Assembly: GCA_017548275.1 (NCBI GenBank) | Contig: JAFZAH010000036.1 | Coordinates: forward strand, 1-64,000 | Source of the DNA: Prevotella sp. | GTDB taxonomy: Bacteria > Bacteroidota > Bacteroidia > Bacteroidales > Bacteroidaceae | Direction of reading: 5' to 3' | Length of the DNA: 64,000 nucleotides | Part shown: positions 7,942 to 16,941 of the stretch, piece by piece | Layout of the letters: each line of letters begins with the position of its first letter | Numbering within the stretch: position 1 is the first letter of the stretch | Made by a program: the position numbers and the translations under genes | Notes under the pieces: generated by a model | Told to the model about the DNA's origin: nothing | The model's input: the letters and a program-made list of their open reading frames with translations, nothing else | Databases searched by the model: none

Positions 7942-8967
7942 TTAGTGCAAAATGAAGTAAATTAACTCCTTCATCAACTCCCCCGCACCCGTATTTGGGT
8001 TGTCAAGCCCCTTACTTTTGGCGTCAATCTCTCTAATTTTATAAATTATCTGGAGAGTTTTCGTTCCGGTGTAGTTTCTCATACCTGTCATATAATCGCG
8101 CACGGACCATTTATTATTCAAATCGAGGAATTTTGCGACGTCTTCTTCTGTCCGTTTTCCAGGGGCATAATAGGCGATCATCAAATTCTGGAAATAATTG
8201 AACAGATTCGGGAGAATGGCATAAAGGGAACCGGCCTTCGGGTTGCTGTCAAAATATTTTACTATCTGGTTTGCCTTGAAAATATCCCTTGCGATGATGG
8301 CATTTTTCATTTCGAAGATATTGAAATCTTTGCTCACCCCTATCTCACGCTCCACGATATCGGGCGTGATGCGCCGGTTATTCTCGGGCAAGGAGATGAG
8401 CACCTTATCGAGTTCCGACACCAGACGCGACAGGTCGGCGCCCACATGGTCGGCAATCATCTGTCTCGACTTCTGGTCGGCAGTGGCTCCTTTCGAGCGC
8501 AGGTAGGCATCGATGAAAGCCGGCAACTCGTAGTCTTTCTTTTTTTTGCTCTCGAGCACCACCCCGGCCTTCTCGGCCCGTTGCACCCATTTCTGCCGCC
8601 GGTCAACCTTGCCGTTTTTATAGCAGATGACGAGCACGGTGGTGGGCATAGGTTTTTCCAAGTAATGCTCCATGGGTTCCCACGAACGGATGTTCTGCGC
8701 CTCCTTGACTACGAGCACCTGTCGTTCCGCCATCATGGGGTAGCCTTTCGCCATGTCGACGATCTGCGAACAGTTGGTATCGACGCCATAGAGCACGTTC
8801 TGGTTGAAATCGCGCTCATCGGGCTCGAGGGCATGCTCCATGATATAATCGGTGATGAGGTCGATGTAATACGGTTCGTCGCCCATAAGCAGGTAAACGG
8901 GTTTGTAGTTGCCCGCCTGGAGGTCGGCCATCACGCTGTCGAACGTATATGTTTGTTTTTCTGCCAT
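7942..8967 (-). CDS. holA: DNA polymerase III delta subunit
   Basis: HolA is the clamp-opening wrench of the replicative clamp loader. The 341-residue protein shows the family start FDSVMADLQAGNYKPVYLLMGDEPYYIDLITDYI, the AAA+-like domain with ERQVLVVKEAQ near residues 77-87, and the helical collar domain ending in ELIYFILH. The start is set at the ATG at 8967 because the frame's extra upstream residues are encoded by intergenic repeat and do not resemble the family. It is divergent from the HsdR_N gene at 9275, an arrangement I recall as common in Bacteroidales. Confidence 0.93.
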   Translation of the reverse strand: MAEKQTYTFDSVMADLQAGNYKPVYLLMGDEPYYIDLITDYIMEHALEPDERDFNQNVLYGVDTNCSQIVDMAKGYPMMAERQVLVVKEAQNIRSWEPMEHYLEKPMPTTVLVICYKNGKVDRRQKWVQRAEKAGVVLESKKKKDYELPAFIDAYLRSKGATADQKSRQMIADHVGADLSRLVSELDKVLISLPENNRRITPDIVEREIGVSKDFNIFEMKNAIIARDIFKANQIVKYFDSNPKAGSLYAILPNLFNYFQNLMIAYYAPGKRTEEDVAKFLDLNNKWSVRDYMTGMRNYTGTKTLQIIYKIREIDAKSKGLDNPNTGAGELMKELIYFILH

Positions 8968-9033
8968 AAGATTTCGTTTAGGAGATGGAAGGAGGCAAAA
9001 GGAGATATTGGAAGATAAAAGACATTTCCAAGA

Positions 9034-9064
9034 TTTGAAGTTTGATAATTTTTGCGTATCTTTG
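9034..9064 (+). promoter_or_regulatory. Complete promoter for the HsdR_N gene
   Basis: TTTG (9034-9037), 19 bases, then TATCTTTG (9057-9064) form an ideal Bacteroidetes promoter. The leader of about 205 bases contains a five-copy 22-bp tandem repeat. Confidence 0.8.
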
Positions 9065-9159
9065 CAACGATGATGCAAAGATAATAAAAACCGAGAGAAA
9101 ACGAGAGATTTTATTCTCAAAGTTTTTCAAAGACGCCCTCCCCCATCAAATCATTAAAC

Positions 9160-9269
9160 GCTAAACCCTCCTACCCTAAACCCTAAACCCTCCTACCCTA
9201 AACCCTAAACCCTCCTACCCTAAACCCTAAACCCTCCTACCCTAAACCTTAAACCCTCCTACCCTAAAC
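9160..9269. repeat. Five tandem copies of a 22-bp CCCTAAA-rich unit
   Basis: The unit CCTAAACCCTCCTACCCTAAAC occurs five times in direct succession with only point changes in the first and last copies, and ends five bases before the ATG at 9275. It leaves no room for a Shine-Dalgarno. The same CCCTAAACC words appear inside the coding sequence at about 29225-29242. Confidence 0.95.
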
Positions 9270-9274
9270 CTTAT

Positions 9275-9724
9275 ATGATTCCCCTGAACCTTCCGCCATA
9301 CGAGCATAAAGTCCGCAAAGAAAACGGGCGCCTGATGATATTCGACATCTTGCGCCGCAAATACGTAGCACTCACACCCGAGGAGTGGGTGCGCCAGCAT
9401 TTCGTGCATTTCCTCACAGAACACAAAGGTTACCCCCCTGCCCTGCTTGCCAACGAGGTGGAACTGCGCATCGGCGAGAAGCGCCTTCGCTGCGACACGG
9501 TGCTCTACGACAACCGTCTGCAGCCGCGCATGATTATGGAATACAAAGCGCCCTCCGTAACCATCACCCAACAGGTGTTCGAACAGATACGGGCGTATAA
9601 CCTGCAGATGCACGTCGATTATCTCATCGTGAGCAACGGCCTCGCCCATTACTGCCTCCACTACGACCGAGAGAACAATCAATATGTATTCTTAGACGAT
9701 ACCCCTACGTACGAGAGTATTTGA
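9275..9724 (+). CDS. Orphan HsdR_N-like nuclease-fold protein
   Basis: The 149-residue protein matches the N-terminal domain of type I restriction HsdR subunits, which is a PD-(D/E)xK nuclease fold. Likely active-site residues are Asp74 in RCDTVLYD and Glu89 and Lys91 in MIMEYKAP, with Glu61 as a further candidate. No helicase domain, HsdM or HsdS is nearby, so it is a stand-alone protein as found widely in Bacteroidetes, where its role is not established. It has its own promoter and a tandem repeat directly before the ATG. Confidence 0.85.
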   Translation: MIPLNLPPYEHKVRKENGRLMIFDILRRKYVALTPEEWVRQHFVHFLTEHKGYPPALLANEVELRIGEKRLRCDTVLYDNRLQPRMIMEYKAPSVTITQQVFEQIRAYNLQMHVDYLIVSNGLAHYCLHYDRENNQYVFLDDTPTYESI

Positions 9725-9755
9725 AGGTCCACCAGCCCCCTACCCCGCCAAATAC

Positions 9756-9782
9756 AAAAAAGCCTCCCACAGGAGGCTTTTT
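9756..9782. terminator. Bidirectional intrinsic terminator
   Basis: AAAAAAGCCTCC pairs with GGAGGCTTTTT around a four-base loop, placed between the convergent HsdR_N and FKBP lipoprotein genes. Confidence 0.88.
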
Positions 9783-9804
9783 ATATGTGTGATGACCTGT
9801 TCGG

Positions 9805-10491
9805 TCATTCTGTCTCGAAGAGGTTGAGCGCATTGGCTTTCCAGTCAGGGACGCTCTCACCGGGATGAAAATAGGCCACGAGAGTGATGTCGAAGATAAG
9901 GGTGGAATAAGCCGGTATGTCAGATGACTCCGTATTTTTGTAGGCGAGTTCCTGCGGTATATAGACCTGCCAACGGTCGCCCACGTGCATGTTTTGCAGG
10001 GCTGTGCTGAATCCGTCAATGCATGAACTGGTGGTTGTGCCAGTAGATGTGGCGACATTGGTGAAATATACGCCCATCTTGGTAGGCGAGGCGGTGGCGG
10101 GATTGAACTCACCCTTCCACGAGCAATCGAACACTTTTCCCGAAGGGTAGTTCTTCGAGGGCAGCAGACGGCCCTCGTAATGGACAAGCACCGTGTCGGA
10201 GTAGAGAGGGCAACCGGCACCCGTGCCTTGATTGATGACGTGTACCACGATGAAGTCGGCAGGATTGTCTGCCAAACCCTCAATCTTGTCTTTCGAGAAG
10301 GTACGTATCACCTTCCACGAGTTATCGCCGGAAGCGATGCTCTGACTGGCACTGCTGTACAGTTTGTTGAAATACTCTGCATTGGTGTCCTGCCATGACG
10401 GCTGGCCAAACTCATCATCGTCGCCGTCGCTCTCACTGCATGAGACAAACAACAACGGCAGAGCCAAAAGGATATATTTCAGTTTCCGCAT
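9805..10491 (-). CDS. FKBP-type peptidyl-prolyl isomerase lipoprotein
   Basis: The 228-residue precursor has a lipoprotein signal peptide with lipobox LFVSC (Cys18 would be acylated). The mature N-terminus SESDGDDDE is acidic, resembling the Bacteroidetes lipoprotein export signal that sends proteins to the cell surface. The C-terminal half is an FKBP domain (VLVHYEGRLL, VFDCSWKGEF, GFSTALQNMHVGDRWQVYIPQELAY, LIFDITLVAY), which catalyses prolyl isomerisation of envelope proteins. The ATG at 10491 is preferred over one eight codons upstream because it gives the canonical short basic n-region. It follows glyS on the same strand. Confidence 0.88.
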   Translation of the reverse strand: MRKLKYILLALPLLFVSCSESDGDDDEFGQPSWQDTNAEYFNKLYSSASQSIASGDNSWKVIRTFSKDKIEGLADNPADFIVVHVINQGTGAGCPLYSDTVLVHYEGRLLPSKNYPSGKVFDCSWKGEFNPATASPTKMGVYFTNVATSTGTTTSSCIDGFSTALQNMHVGDRWQVYIPQELAYKNTESSDIPAYSTLIFDITLVAYFHPGESVPDWKANALNLFETE

Positions 10492-10594
10492 ATTATTACA
10501 ATTCATAATTGACAATTAACAATTCACTATTCGGAATTGACAATTCAGAATTGAGCGCCCCCTACCCTCTTGTGAGGGTCAGGACGGGCTCCTC

Positions 10595-12136
10595 TTACTG
10601 CAATTTCTTGAGCAGACTGGTGATGCTGACCTGGTCTTCGATGATAGCGCGCAGTTGGCTGATATCGACGCGTTCCTGCTGCATGGTGTCGCGGTGGCGG
10701 AGAGTCACCTTGCCGTCGGTGAGCGTGTCGTGGTCAACGGTGACGCAGTAAGGTGTGCCGATGGCGTCCTGACGGCGGTAGCGCTTACCGATGGAGTCCT
10801 TCTCCTCGTAGTGCGTGTTGAAGTGGAACTTCAGATCGTTGACAATCTCGCGTGCCTTCTCGGGCAGTCCGTCTTTCTTGACGAGGGGCAGCACGGCGCA
10901 CTTCACAGGAGCGAGGGCTGCGGGCAGTTTAAGCACCACGCGGCTCTCACCATTCTCCAACTGCTCCTCGGTATAGGAGTGACACATCACTGAGAGGAAC
11001 ATACGGTCAACACCGATACTGGTCTCGATGACGAACGGAGTGTAACTCTCGTTGGTCTCGGGGTCGAAGTATTTAATCTGGCGGCCGCTGTATTTCTCGT
11101 GCTGCGACAGGTCGAAATTGGTGCGTGAGTGAATACCTTCCACCTCCTTGAATCCAAAGGGCATACGGAACTCGATGTCGGTGGCTGCGTTGGCGTAGTG
11201 GGCCAGTTTCTCGTGGTCGTGGAAACGGTAGTTCTCCGCGCCGAAACCGAGGGCCTGATGCCATGCCATACGCATCTGCTTCCATTTCGGGAACCACTCC
11301 AGTTCGGTGCCGGGCTTGACGAAGAACTGCATCTCCATCTGTTCGAACTCGCGCATGCGGAAGATAAACTGGCGTGCGACTATCTCGTTGCGGAAGGCTT
11401 TACCAATCTGTGCGATGCCGAAAGGCACTTTCATGCGGCCGGTCTTCTGCACGTTGAGGTAATTGACAAAGATGCCCTGTGCCGTCTCGGGACGGAGATA
11501 AACCTTCATCGACGCATCGGCAGAGGCACCCATCTCGGTGGAGAACATGAGGTTGAACTGACGCACGTCGGTCCAGTTGCGTGTGCCGCTGATGGGGCAT
11601 ACTATCTCTTCGTCGAGGATAATCTGCTTGAGTTCTTCGAGGTCCGGTCCCTGCATGGCGGCTGCAAAACGCTCGTGCAGCGCATCGCGCTTGGCTTTCG
11701 CCTCAGCCACACGCGGACTGGTCTCAAGGTATTTTTTCTCGTCGAAAGCGTCGCCGAAGCGCTTGCGTGCCTTGGCTACCTCTTTCTGAATCTTCTCGTC
11801 ATATTTGGCTATCTGCTCTTCGATGAGCACATCGGCGCGATAACGTTTCTTCGAGTCGCGGTTGTCGATAAGGGGGTCATTGAACGCGTCAACGTGTCCG
11901 CTGGCCTTCCAAATGGTGGGGTGCATGAAAATCGCGGAGTCGATGCCCACGATATTCTCATGCAGCAGTACCATCGACTGCCACCAATACTGCTTGATAT
12001 TGTTTTTCAACTCCACGCCGTTCTGCGCATAGTCATACACGGCGGCGAGTCCGTCGTAAATCTCACTGCTGGGGAAAACGAAGCCATATTCCTTGCAATG
12101 GCTCACAATTTTCTTGAAAACATCTTCTTGTGCCAT
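10595..12136 (-). CDS. glyS: Glycyl-tRNA synthetase, class II homodimeric type
   Basis: This enzyme charges tRNA-Gly. The 513-residue protein has the eukaryote-like alpha2 architecture rather than the two-subunit bacterial type: class II motif 1 in the N-terminal region, motif 2 in RNEIVARQFIFRMREFEQMEMQ, motif 3 near IGVDRMFLSVM, and a C-terminal anticodon-binding domain beginning around LAPVKCAVLPL. A full promoter lies just upstream at 12168-12199. The FKBP lipoprotein gene is next downstream across a spacer of AATTGACAATT-like repeats. Confidence 0.96.
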   Translation of the reverse strand: MAQEDVFKKIVSHCKEYGFVFPSSEIYDGLAAVYDYAQNGVELKNNIKQYWWQSMVLLHENIVGIDSAIFMHPTIWKASGHVDAFNDPLIDNRDSKKRYRADVLIEEQIAKYDEKIQKEVAKARKRFGDAFDEKKYLETSPRVAEAKAKRDALHERFAAAMQGPDLEELKQIILDEEIVCPISGTRNWTDVRQFNLMFSTEMGASADASMKVYLRPETAQGIFVNYLNVQKTGRMKVPFGIAQIGKAFRNEIVARQFIFRMREFEQMEMQFFVKPGTELEWFPKWKQMRMAWHQALGFGAENYRFHDHEKLAHYANAATDIEFRMPFGFKEVEGIHSRTNFDLSQHEKYSGRQIKYFDPETNESYTPFVIETSIGVDRMFLSVMCHSYTEEQLENGESRVVLKLPAALAPVKCAVLPLVKKDGLPEKAREIVNDLKFHFNTHYEEKDSIGKRYRRQDAIGTPYCVTVDHDTLTDGKVTLRHRDTMQQERVDISQLRAIIEDQVSITSLLKKLQ

Positions 12137-12167
12137 AAAAAATATTGTAAATTTGCAAATTTGGGTG

Positions 12168-12199
12168 CAAAGTTAACGTTTCTACGTCACAACGCCAAA
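12168..12199 (-). promoter_or_regulatory. Complete promoter of glyS
   Basis: On the minus strand TTTG (complement of 12196-12199), 20 bases, then TAACTTTG (complement of 12168-12175). Leader about 25 bases. Confidence 0.8.
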
Positions 12200-12668
12200 A
12201 TATTCACAAAGATTTAGTTTTAAGGACAGGTACAAGGACTTTTAGACATAAGAACAAAAGTTTTTTTGACATAAGGACATAAGAACATATATTCTACTTT
12301 CGGCAGCAGATAAGGAGCCAATAGTTTAGTCGGTCAACAGTTAAGCCAAAACGGTATCAAACAAGCCCAAAGTATTAAGATGGTTTTAGCGGACACCAAT
12401 AAAATAACTCTTAAAAGAGCGATTTCTCAATTTTTATGCTTACATTTGCAGTGCCTTTGATGAATAATTTGAATATACAATAATTCAACTTTCTGAAGTG
12501 GTTAAGCAGTCAGAAGTTAAGAAGTTAAACCAAATGTCTGTTGACTGAATATTGCCTGCCGGAGTTTTGACTTAAATACAGCCCGACAGGACGAGCGAAG
12601 CAATAACTTCCTAACTACAAAGAAGTTGAGCAAATCTGAAACTTGAATACGATAATTTACCGGAAACC
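12200..12668. other. Spacer between glyS and the phosphatase lipoprotein gene
   Basis: It holds GACATAAG-type repeats (about 12236-12290), a GTTTTAGCGGACACCAAT sequence (12383-12400) shared with 39278-39290 and 42108-42123, and a TACATTTG promoter box (12441-12448) for the gene at 12669. The 122-codon minus frame crossing 12517-12885 overlaps that gene and is not supported. Confidence 0.55.
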
Positions 12669-13832
12669 ATGACAAAAAATCAATTAGAACACCGTTACCA
12701 CTCCACATCGTTGTTGGATGGCTGTAGGTCGGCCCTTCTCTTGCTTTTAGTTGGTTTACTAACCCTGACATCATCTTGCTCAGACGATGACGGAACCAAC
12801 AGCGGACCGATGCTGGAAGGCAAGATTGTTTCGTACAACGAGTATGGCGGCGCCATGTTGAGCATAACGGAGGAAGACATGACAAATGCAGGATTCACTC
12901 TCGGCGATGTCCTCAGCGTCACCATCGCCGGCAAGGAATTGGCCGTCCCCTACTACGACGGTTACTACTCTGTCACAGGAGACTACCTGTTCGTGGCCTA
13001 TCCTGGTTACCCATCCGTCTGCTTCACCGCCAACAACATCGGACTGCCTGAAGAACTCTCTGGGTTGGAAGGGGAGACTATCGTTGTCAGGATGAAGGAA
13101 AAGGGTGGAAAAATCGACGTGCAGAAGGCCCTGAGCATGAAATACACCAACATCCGTGAGAACTATCCTTCGGATGAGGTATTTGCCAATGCACGCGCAG
13201 TGAATGCCGGCAACATTGCAAGCGGAAGACTACACCGCACATCATCGCCGTTCAACAACAGCATCAACCGCGCCTATTATGTATCGGAGTATCTGGAACG
13301 GCAAAAGGTGAAGACGGTGCTCAACCTTGCCGACACCGAGGAGAATATGCTGAGTTATGACATGCCTCCTTACAGCCGTACATTATGGGAGAGCGGCCAC
13401 GTGATACTGCGTCAACTGAAAGCCGACCCTACGGCAGACGACTTCAACAACCGACTGATAGATGCACTGAAAGAATTGCCGTCGCACCCGGCGCCCTACG
13501 TCGTTCATTGCATGGAGGGAAAAGACCGCACCGGATATGTGTGCGCATTGCTCGAAGGACTATGTGGAGCCACTTATGAGGAGATAGTGGCCGACTATCT
13601 GAAGACTTACGAAAACTATTATGAAATCACTCCGGAAAAAGACCCCGGTGTGTGCGACGCATTGGTGTCGTTGAGACTCAACATGTGCCTGACGTATTAT
13701 GCAGGCGTTGACGACGAATCACTACTGAAAGACATAGACTATGAGAAAGCATTCTCTGCTTTTCTGCTCTCTCATGGCATGAGCCGGCAACAACTTGACG
13801 CGCTGGTTCAGGCTCTGACTGTTTCAGATTAA
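12669..13832 (+). CDS. Surface lipoprotein tyrosine phosphatase
   Basis: The 387-residue protein has a long basic n-region and lipobox TSSC (Cys37), followed by SDDDGTNS, an acidic stretch typical of surface-exported Bacteroidetes lipoproteins. The C-terminal part carries the cysteine-phosphatase P-loop HCMEGKDRTG (Cys281, Arg287), the Y_phosphatase3/LipA-type signature, with a GRLHRTSSPF segment upstream that is also typical. Such enzymes remove phosphate from phosphotyrosine or phosphoinositides; the substrate is unknown. The middle region (residues 45-150) is an added beta-rich domain I do not recognise. It is followed at 13880 by a secreted protein, possibly the same transcript. Confidence 0.85.
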   Translation: MTKNQLEHRYHSTSLLDGCRSALLLLLVGLLTLTSSCSDDDGTNSGPMLEGKIVSYNEYGGAMLSITEEDMTNAGFTLGDVLSVTIAGKELAVPYYDGYYSVTGDYLFVAYPGYPSVCFTANNIGLPEELSGLEGETIVVRMKEKGGKIDVQKALSMKYTNIRENYPSDEVFANARAVNAGNIASGRLHRTSSPFNNSINRAYYVSEYLERQKVKTVLNLADTEENMLSYDMPPYSRTLWESGHVILRQLKADPTADDFNNRLIDALKELPSHPAPYVVHCMEGKDRTGYVCALLEGLCGATYEEIVADYLKTYENYYEITPEKDPGVCDALVSLRLNMCLTYYAGVDDESLLKDIDYEKAFSAFLLSHGMSRQQLDALVQALTVSD

Positions 13833-13879
13833 CATTATTAAGCGGAAACATGATAAACCCTTTCATAACCAAAGACAAA

Positions 13880-14950
13880 ATGAAAAAAACTCTAATGATG
13901 GGCGCAATCGTCATGATGACTACAACGACAGCGCTGGCACAACGCATTCAGGTGGTAGATGACAACGGTGACGCTGTGCCATGCGCTACGGTGATGACTA
14001 CCGACGCGGTATTCATCGGCACCACCGACCTCGACGGCATAATCGCCGACGTGAAGGGAGCCAAGACCGTAGTCATTACCCACGTGGCCTACAAACCAAT
14101 GACTGTCGCGGTTGATGCCGATGGCCAGAAAGTGACGCTCGAAGACGCTGTTTTCGACCTGCCCGAACTTGTCGTCACGAAGAAGGACTACACCTATCTG
14201 CAAGTCTATTACCGCATTGTGGGCATCGCCAAGGATGGAGTACTGTTTTACCGCGCCGGCCTTGTCGACAATTTCTACAACGAAGAGAAAGATAAGCAAG
14301 ATGCGTCGAAACAGCATGTTACGAAGGCAAAGAACGCAGGTATGAAGATGGGAGCCAACATCGTATTGGGGTTCATCATCGATGACAAAGCGACCATCCA
14401 TACCGAGCCCCTGGAAGAGAGGCTGTTGCAGAAATACAAAAGTCTTGGGTTAGAAATTGTCAGCGAAGGCGGCGGCAAAAAGAGTATCATCGACAATTAC
14501 GGCACACTGGGCAGCATAACCGACCAGAACGGACAGCGGCGGATAATTATGGACGAGAATCTGGCCTACCTCCACCAGTTGGAAGCAGAAGGCAAGACGA
14601 AGAAACTGGAGAAAGAAAAGAGACAAGAAGCGAAGGTGGAGAATGCCGTAAGAAATTCATATTGCGCCTACAGCATCGACGAGAATGGCAACTACCGTCC
14701 GGAAGACTTCCTGGCGGAACAGCACTTATACTCGGGTGATTTTGAAAAACATGGCCACTGCGTCTTCATCATGGATTTCTTCGCCACCGACCGCGGCTAC
14801 TACTCGAAAGAAGGCATGAAGCAGGTGAAGAAAGACAACAAGGTGAAGATGACATACGAATGGGCACAGCAGTTTGAACTTCAACACAACATTCCCGCCC
14901 TCGCTCCCGAAATACTCGCTAAGGTGAAGCAACTGGCCGAGGATGATTAA
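13880..14950 (+). CDS. Secreted carboxypeptidase-regulatory-like domain protein
   Basis: The 356-residue precursor has a signal peptide (MKKTLMMGAIVMMTTTTALA-Q) and an N-terminal beta-sandwich resembling CarboxypepD_reg/CNA-B (residues 20-100: VPCATVMTTDAVFIGTTDLDGI). The rest is charged and helical, and I recognise no catalytic motif. The ATG at 13880 is chosen over one ten codons upstream because it begins the signal peptide. Only 47 bases separate it from the phosphatase gene, so joint expression is plausible. The transcript then runs into repeat DNA. Confidence 0.7.
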   Translation: MKKTLMMGAIVMMTTTTALAQRIQVVDDNGDAVPCATVMTTDAVFIGTTDLDGIIADVKGAKTVVITHVAYKPMTVAVDADGQKVTLEDAVFDLPELVVTKKDYTYLQVYYRIVGIAKDGVLFYRAGLVDNFYNEEKDKQDASKQHVTKAKNAGMKMGANIVLGFIIDDKATIHTEPLEERLLQKYKSLGLEIVSEGGGKKSIIDNYGTLGSITDQNGQRRIIMDENLAYLHQLEAEGKTKKLEKEKRQEAKVENAVRNSYCAYSIDENGNYRPEDFLAEQHLYSGDFEKHGHCVFIMDFFATDRGYYSKEGMKQVKKDNKVKMTYEWAQQFELQHNIPALAPEILAKVKQLAEDD

Positions 14951-15418
14951 GGACATAAGAGCAATAGTTTTTTAGACATAAAGACATAAGGACATGCTTA
15001 TTCAACTTTCGCAGGTTCCGCTTGCTCCGTAGATAGAGGGAGTTAGATGAAGATAGAAGAAGATAAAAGACATTAGTTTTGCTGCAGAAATGCCATAGAC
15101 AGAGTATTGTCTTCTATCTTCCGCCGCTGAAAAGCGGCTATCTCCCTTTATCTTCCTATATCTTCTTAACATGCAAAACATGAGCATGTTTATTTGACAT
15201 AAAGACAGAAGAACATATTTTTCCTGGTGTATATTCGGCATGTCCGATTTTTTATCTATTTTTGCAGTGGTATTCAATAACAGACCTCACACGGACGAGG
15301 GATTTCCTATCGTTCCTATAGCCTCAATTAGACAACTAATGTCTGAACTCCTCAACTCCTGACTTCTGAACTCCTCAAAAAAAACACTAACCCCTAAACT
15401 CTCAACCTATATCTATTC
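14951..15418. repeat. Repeat-filled spacer including inverted copy B of the 138-bp element
   Basis: GACATAAG iterations (14949-14998) are followed by 15000-15137, the inverted copy of 1-138. Then come more GACATAAAGACAGAAG strings and an ATTAGACAACTAATGTC core with CTCCTAACTCCTG-type units leading up to the ATG at 15419. No gene is seen. Confidence 0.8.
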
Positions 15419-16243
15419 ATGGGAATCATCGGATTTATCGGCGGATTTTTAGGCTTCATGCTCGGGGGACCGCTTGGTGCCCTGGCAGGATACTTTATCG
15501 GGTCGCTGTTTGAAAGCACCACCAAACCCACAACAAGCGACTACGGCGGTTACGGCAACGACACGACGGGCGGTTACGGCAACGGCGGATACAGCGCAGA
15601 CCCCTACGAACAGGCACAAGGTCAGCGCAACAGTTTCCTTTTCTCAATGTTGGTGCTGGCCGCGTATATCGTCCGTGCCGACGGCAAGGTCATGCACTCC
15701 GAGATGGAATACGTGCGACTGTTCTTGCGCCAGAATTTCGGCGATACCGCTGAGCGACAAAGTAACGAGGTGATGCTGAAACTCTTCGAGGAACAGAAGA
15801 AGCAGGAGGCCGCCTCGCCGGGCAGTTGGTCACGCACCATCCGCGACTGCTGCCGGCAAATGTCGGCCAACATGAATGAGAGTGTGTTGCAAGAACTGCT
15901 GCACTTCCTCGTGATGATAGCGAAGGCCGATGGACAGGTGCACAACGCAGAACTGAATGCGCTCTATGAAGTGGCGGGTTATCTGGGACTCTCCTCCTCC
16001 GACGTCGACTCCATGCTACATCTCGACAGCGGAGGCACCAGCCTGGAAGACGCCTACAAGGTGCTGGGCATCTCGCCCGACGCCACCGACGACGAGGTGA
16101 AGGCCGCTTATCGCAAGATGGCGCTCAAGCATCACCCCGACCGCGTGTCCACCCTCGGCGAAGACGTGAAAAAAGCCGCCGAGAAGAAATTCCAAGAAAT
16201 CAACGCCGCTAAAGATAAGATATTCAAAGCGAGAGGACTGTAG
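15419..16243 (+). CDS. TerB-DnaJ (DjlA-like) co-chaperone
   Basis: The 274-residue protein has a glycine-rich hydrophobic N-terminus (residues 1-30, GFIGGFLGFMLGGPLGALAGYFIG) that could anchor it in a membrane, and then a Gly/Tyr linker. A TerB-like helical domain (about 70-200) with repeated A.ADGKV/KADGQVH calcium-like motifs follows. The C-terminal J domain (about 211-274) has the HPD tripeptide in LKHHPDR. This is the DjlA order; such proteins stimulate DnaK ATPase at the membrane. No dnaK is nearby. Confidence 0.88.
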   Translation: MGIIGFIGGFLGFMLGGPLGALAGYFIGSLFESTTKPTTSDYGGYGNDTTGGYGNGGYSADPYEQAQGQRNSFLFSMLVLAAYIVRADGKVMHSEMEYVRLFLRQNFGDTAERQSNEVMLKLFEEQKKQEAASPGSWSRTIRDCCRQMSANMNESVLQELLHFLVMIAKADGQVHNAELNALYEVAGYLGLSSSDVDSMLHLDSGGTSLEDAYKVLGISPDATDDEVKAAYRKMALKHHPDRVSTLGEDVKKAAEKKFQEINAAKDKIFKARGL

Positions 16244-16474
16244 GACGTGGAACATGGAACTTTGAACGTTGAAAATTGAACGTAGAAAGTTAAACCTCTT
16301 CTTCTCTCCCAAATACCCAACTATCGTCTTTTACTTCTCCACTCCTAATTAGCGAACTAATGTCTGAACTCCTTCACTCCTAAACTCCTAAACTCCTAAA
16401 TTAGCGAACTATTGTCTTTCAGTCCTCCACTCCTGGACTCCCAAATACAAATATCAACAAAAAAACAGATAAAT

Positions 16475-16861
16475 ATGGAGAAAAAATCATTAGAAGACTT
16501 AAGGATTGACTTTCTTTTGTCACTCCGTGAGGCGGTGAACAATAATCAGATGACAGTTATTATGTTTTTTGACCCGGATAGCGGAGAATGCACGTCATTA
16601 ATCAACAATTATGGAGTGGATTTCGAGAATGTGAAGGGGGGTTTTAATCAGTTGACGTTTATCGGGAGGATATCAACTGATGAAGCATTTGAAGGGTGGA
16701 ATTACTATTATGAAGATGTGGCGTTGGCCGAGATTTACGGTTTCGAGTTGGCCAACGGCACAGTTCAGATGTCCATCCTTGACGGTTATGTCATGCCTGG
16801 GACCGGAGATGAAGACGAAAACGAAGAGGAAGAAGACGAAGGTGAAGAACCGTTATCATGA
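16475..16861 (+). CDS. Small acidic protein of unknown function
   Basis: The 128-residue protein has no signal peptide or known motif. Residues 1-110 look like a compact alpha/beta domain (LRIDFLLSLREAVNNNQMTVIMFFD), and the C-terminus is a run of Glu and Asp. The ATG at 16475 is preferred because upstream codons lie in AGGAGT/CTCCTAA-type repeats. A strong hairpin follows. Function is not inferred. Confidence 0.6.
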   Translation: MEKKSLEDLRIDFLLSLREAVNNNQMTVIMFFDPDSGECTSLINNYGVDFENVKGGFNQLTFIGRISTDEAFEGWNYYYEDVALAEIYGFELANGTVQMSILDGYVMPGTGDEDENEEEEDEGEEPLS

Positions 16862-16879
16862 CAGTGCAGAATAGCACTC

Positions 16880-16923
16880 AATGATGAAGCCCCGGATATT
16901 GCGGTATCCGGGGCTTCATCATT
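16880..16923. terminator. Perfect 19-pair hairpin, bidirectional
   Basis: AATGATGAAGCCCCGGATA pairs perfectly with its complement around a TTGCGG loop between convergent genes. T tracts are weak. Confidence 0.75.
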
Positions 16924-16941
16924 ATTGAGACAGAAAAGGGT

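Noticed and set aside
9160-9269. True telomeric repeat
   Set aside because: The CCCTAAA words lie inside a 22-bp unit in the leader of a gene, in a chromosomal context; resemblance only.
11129-12217. 362-residue frame opposite glyS
   Set aside because: Shadow frame; glyS has the complete class II motifs and its own promoter.
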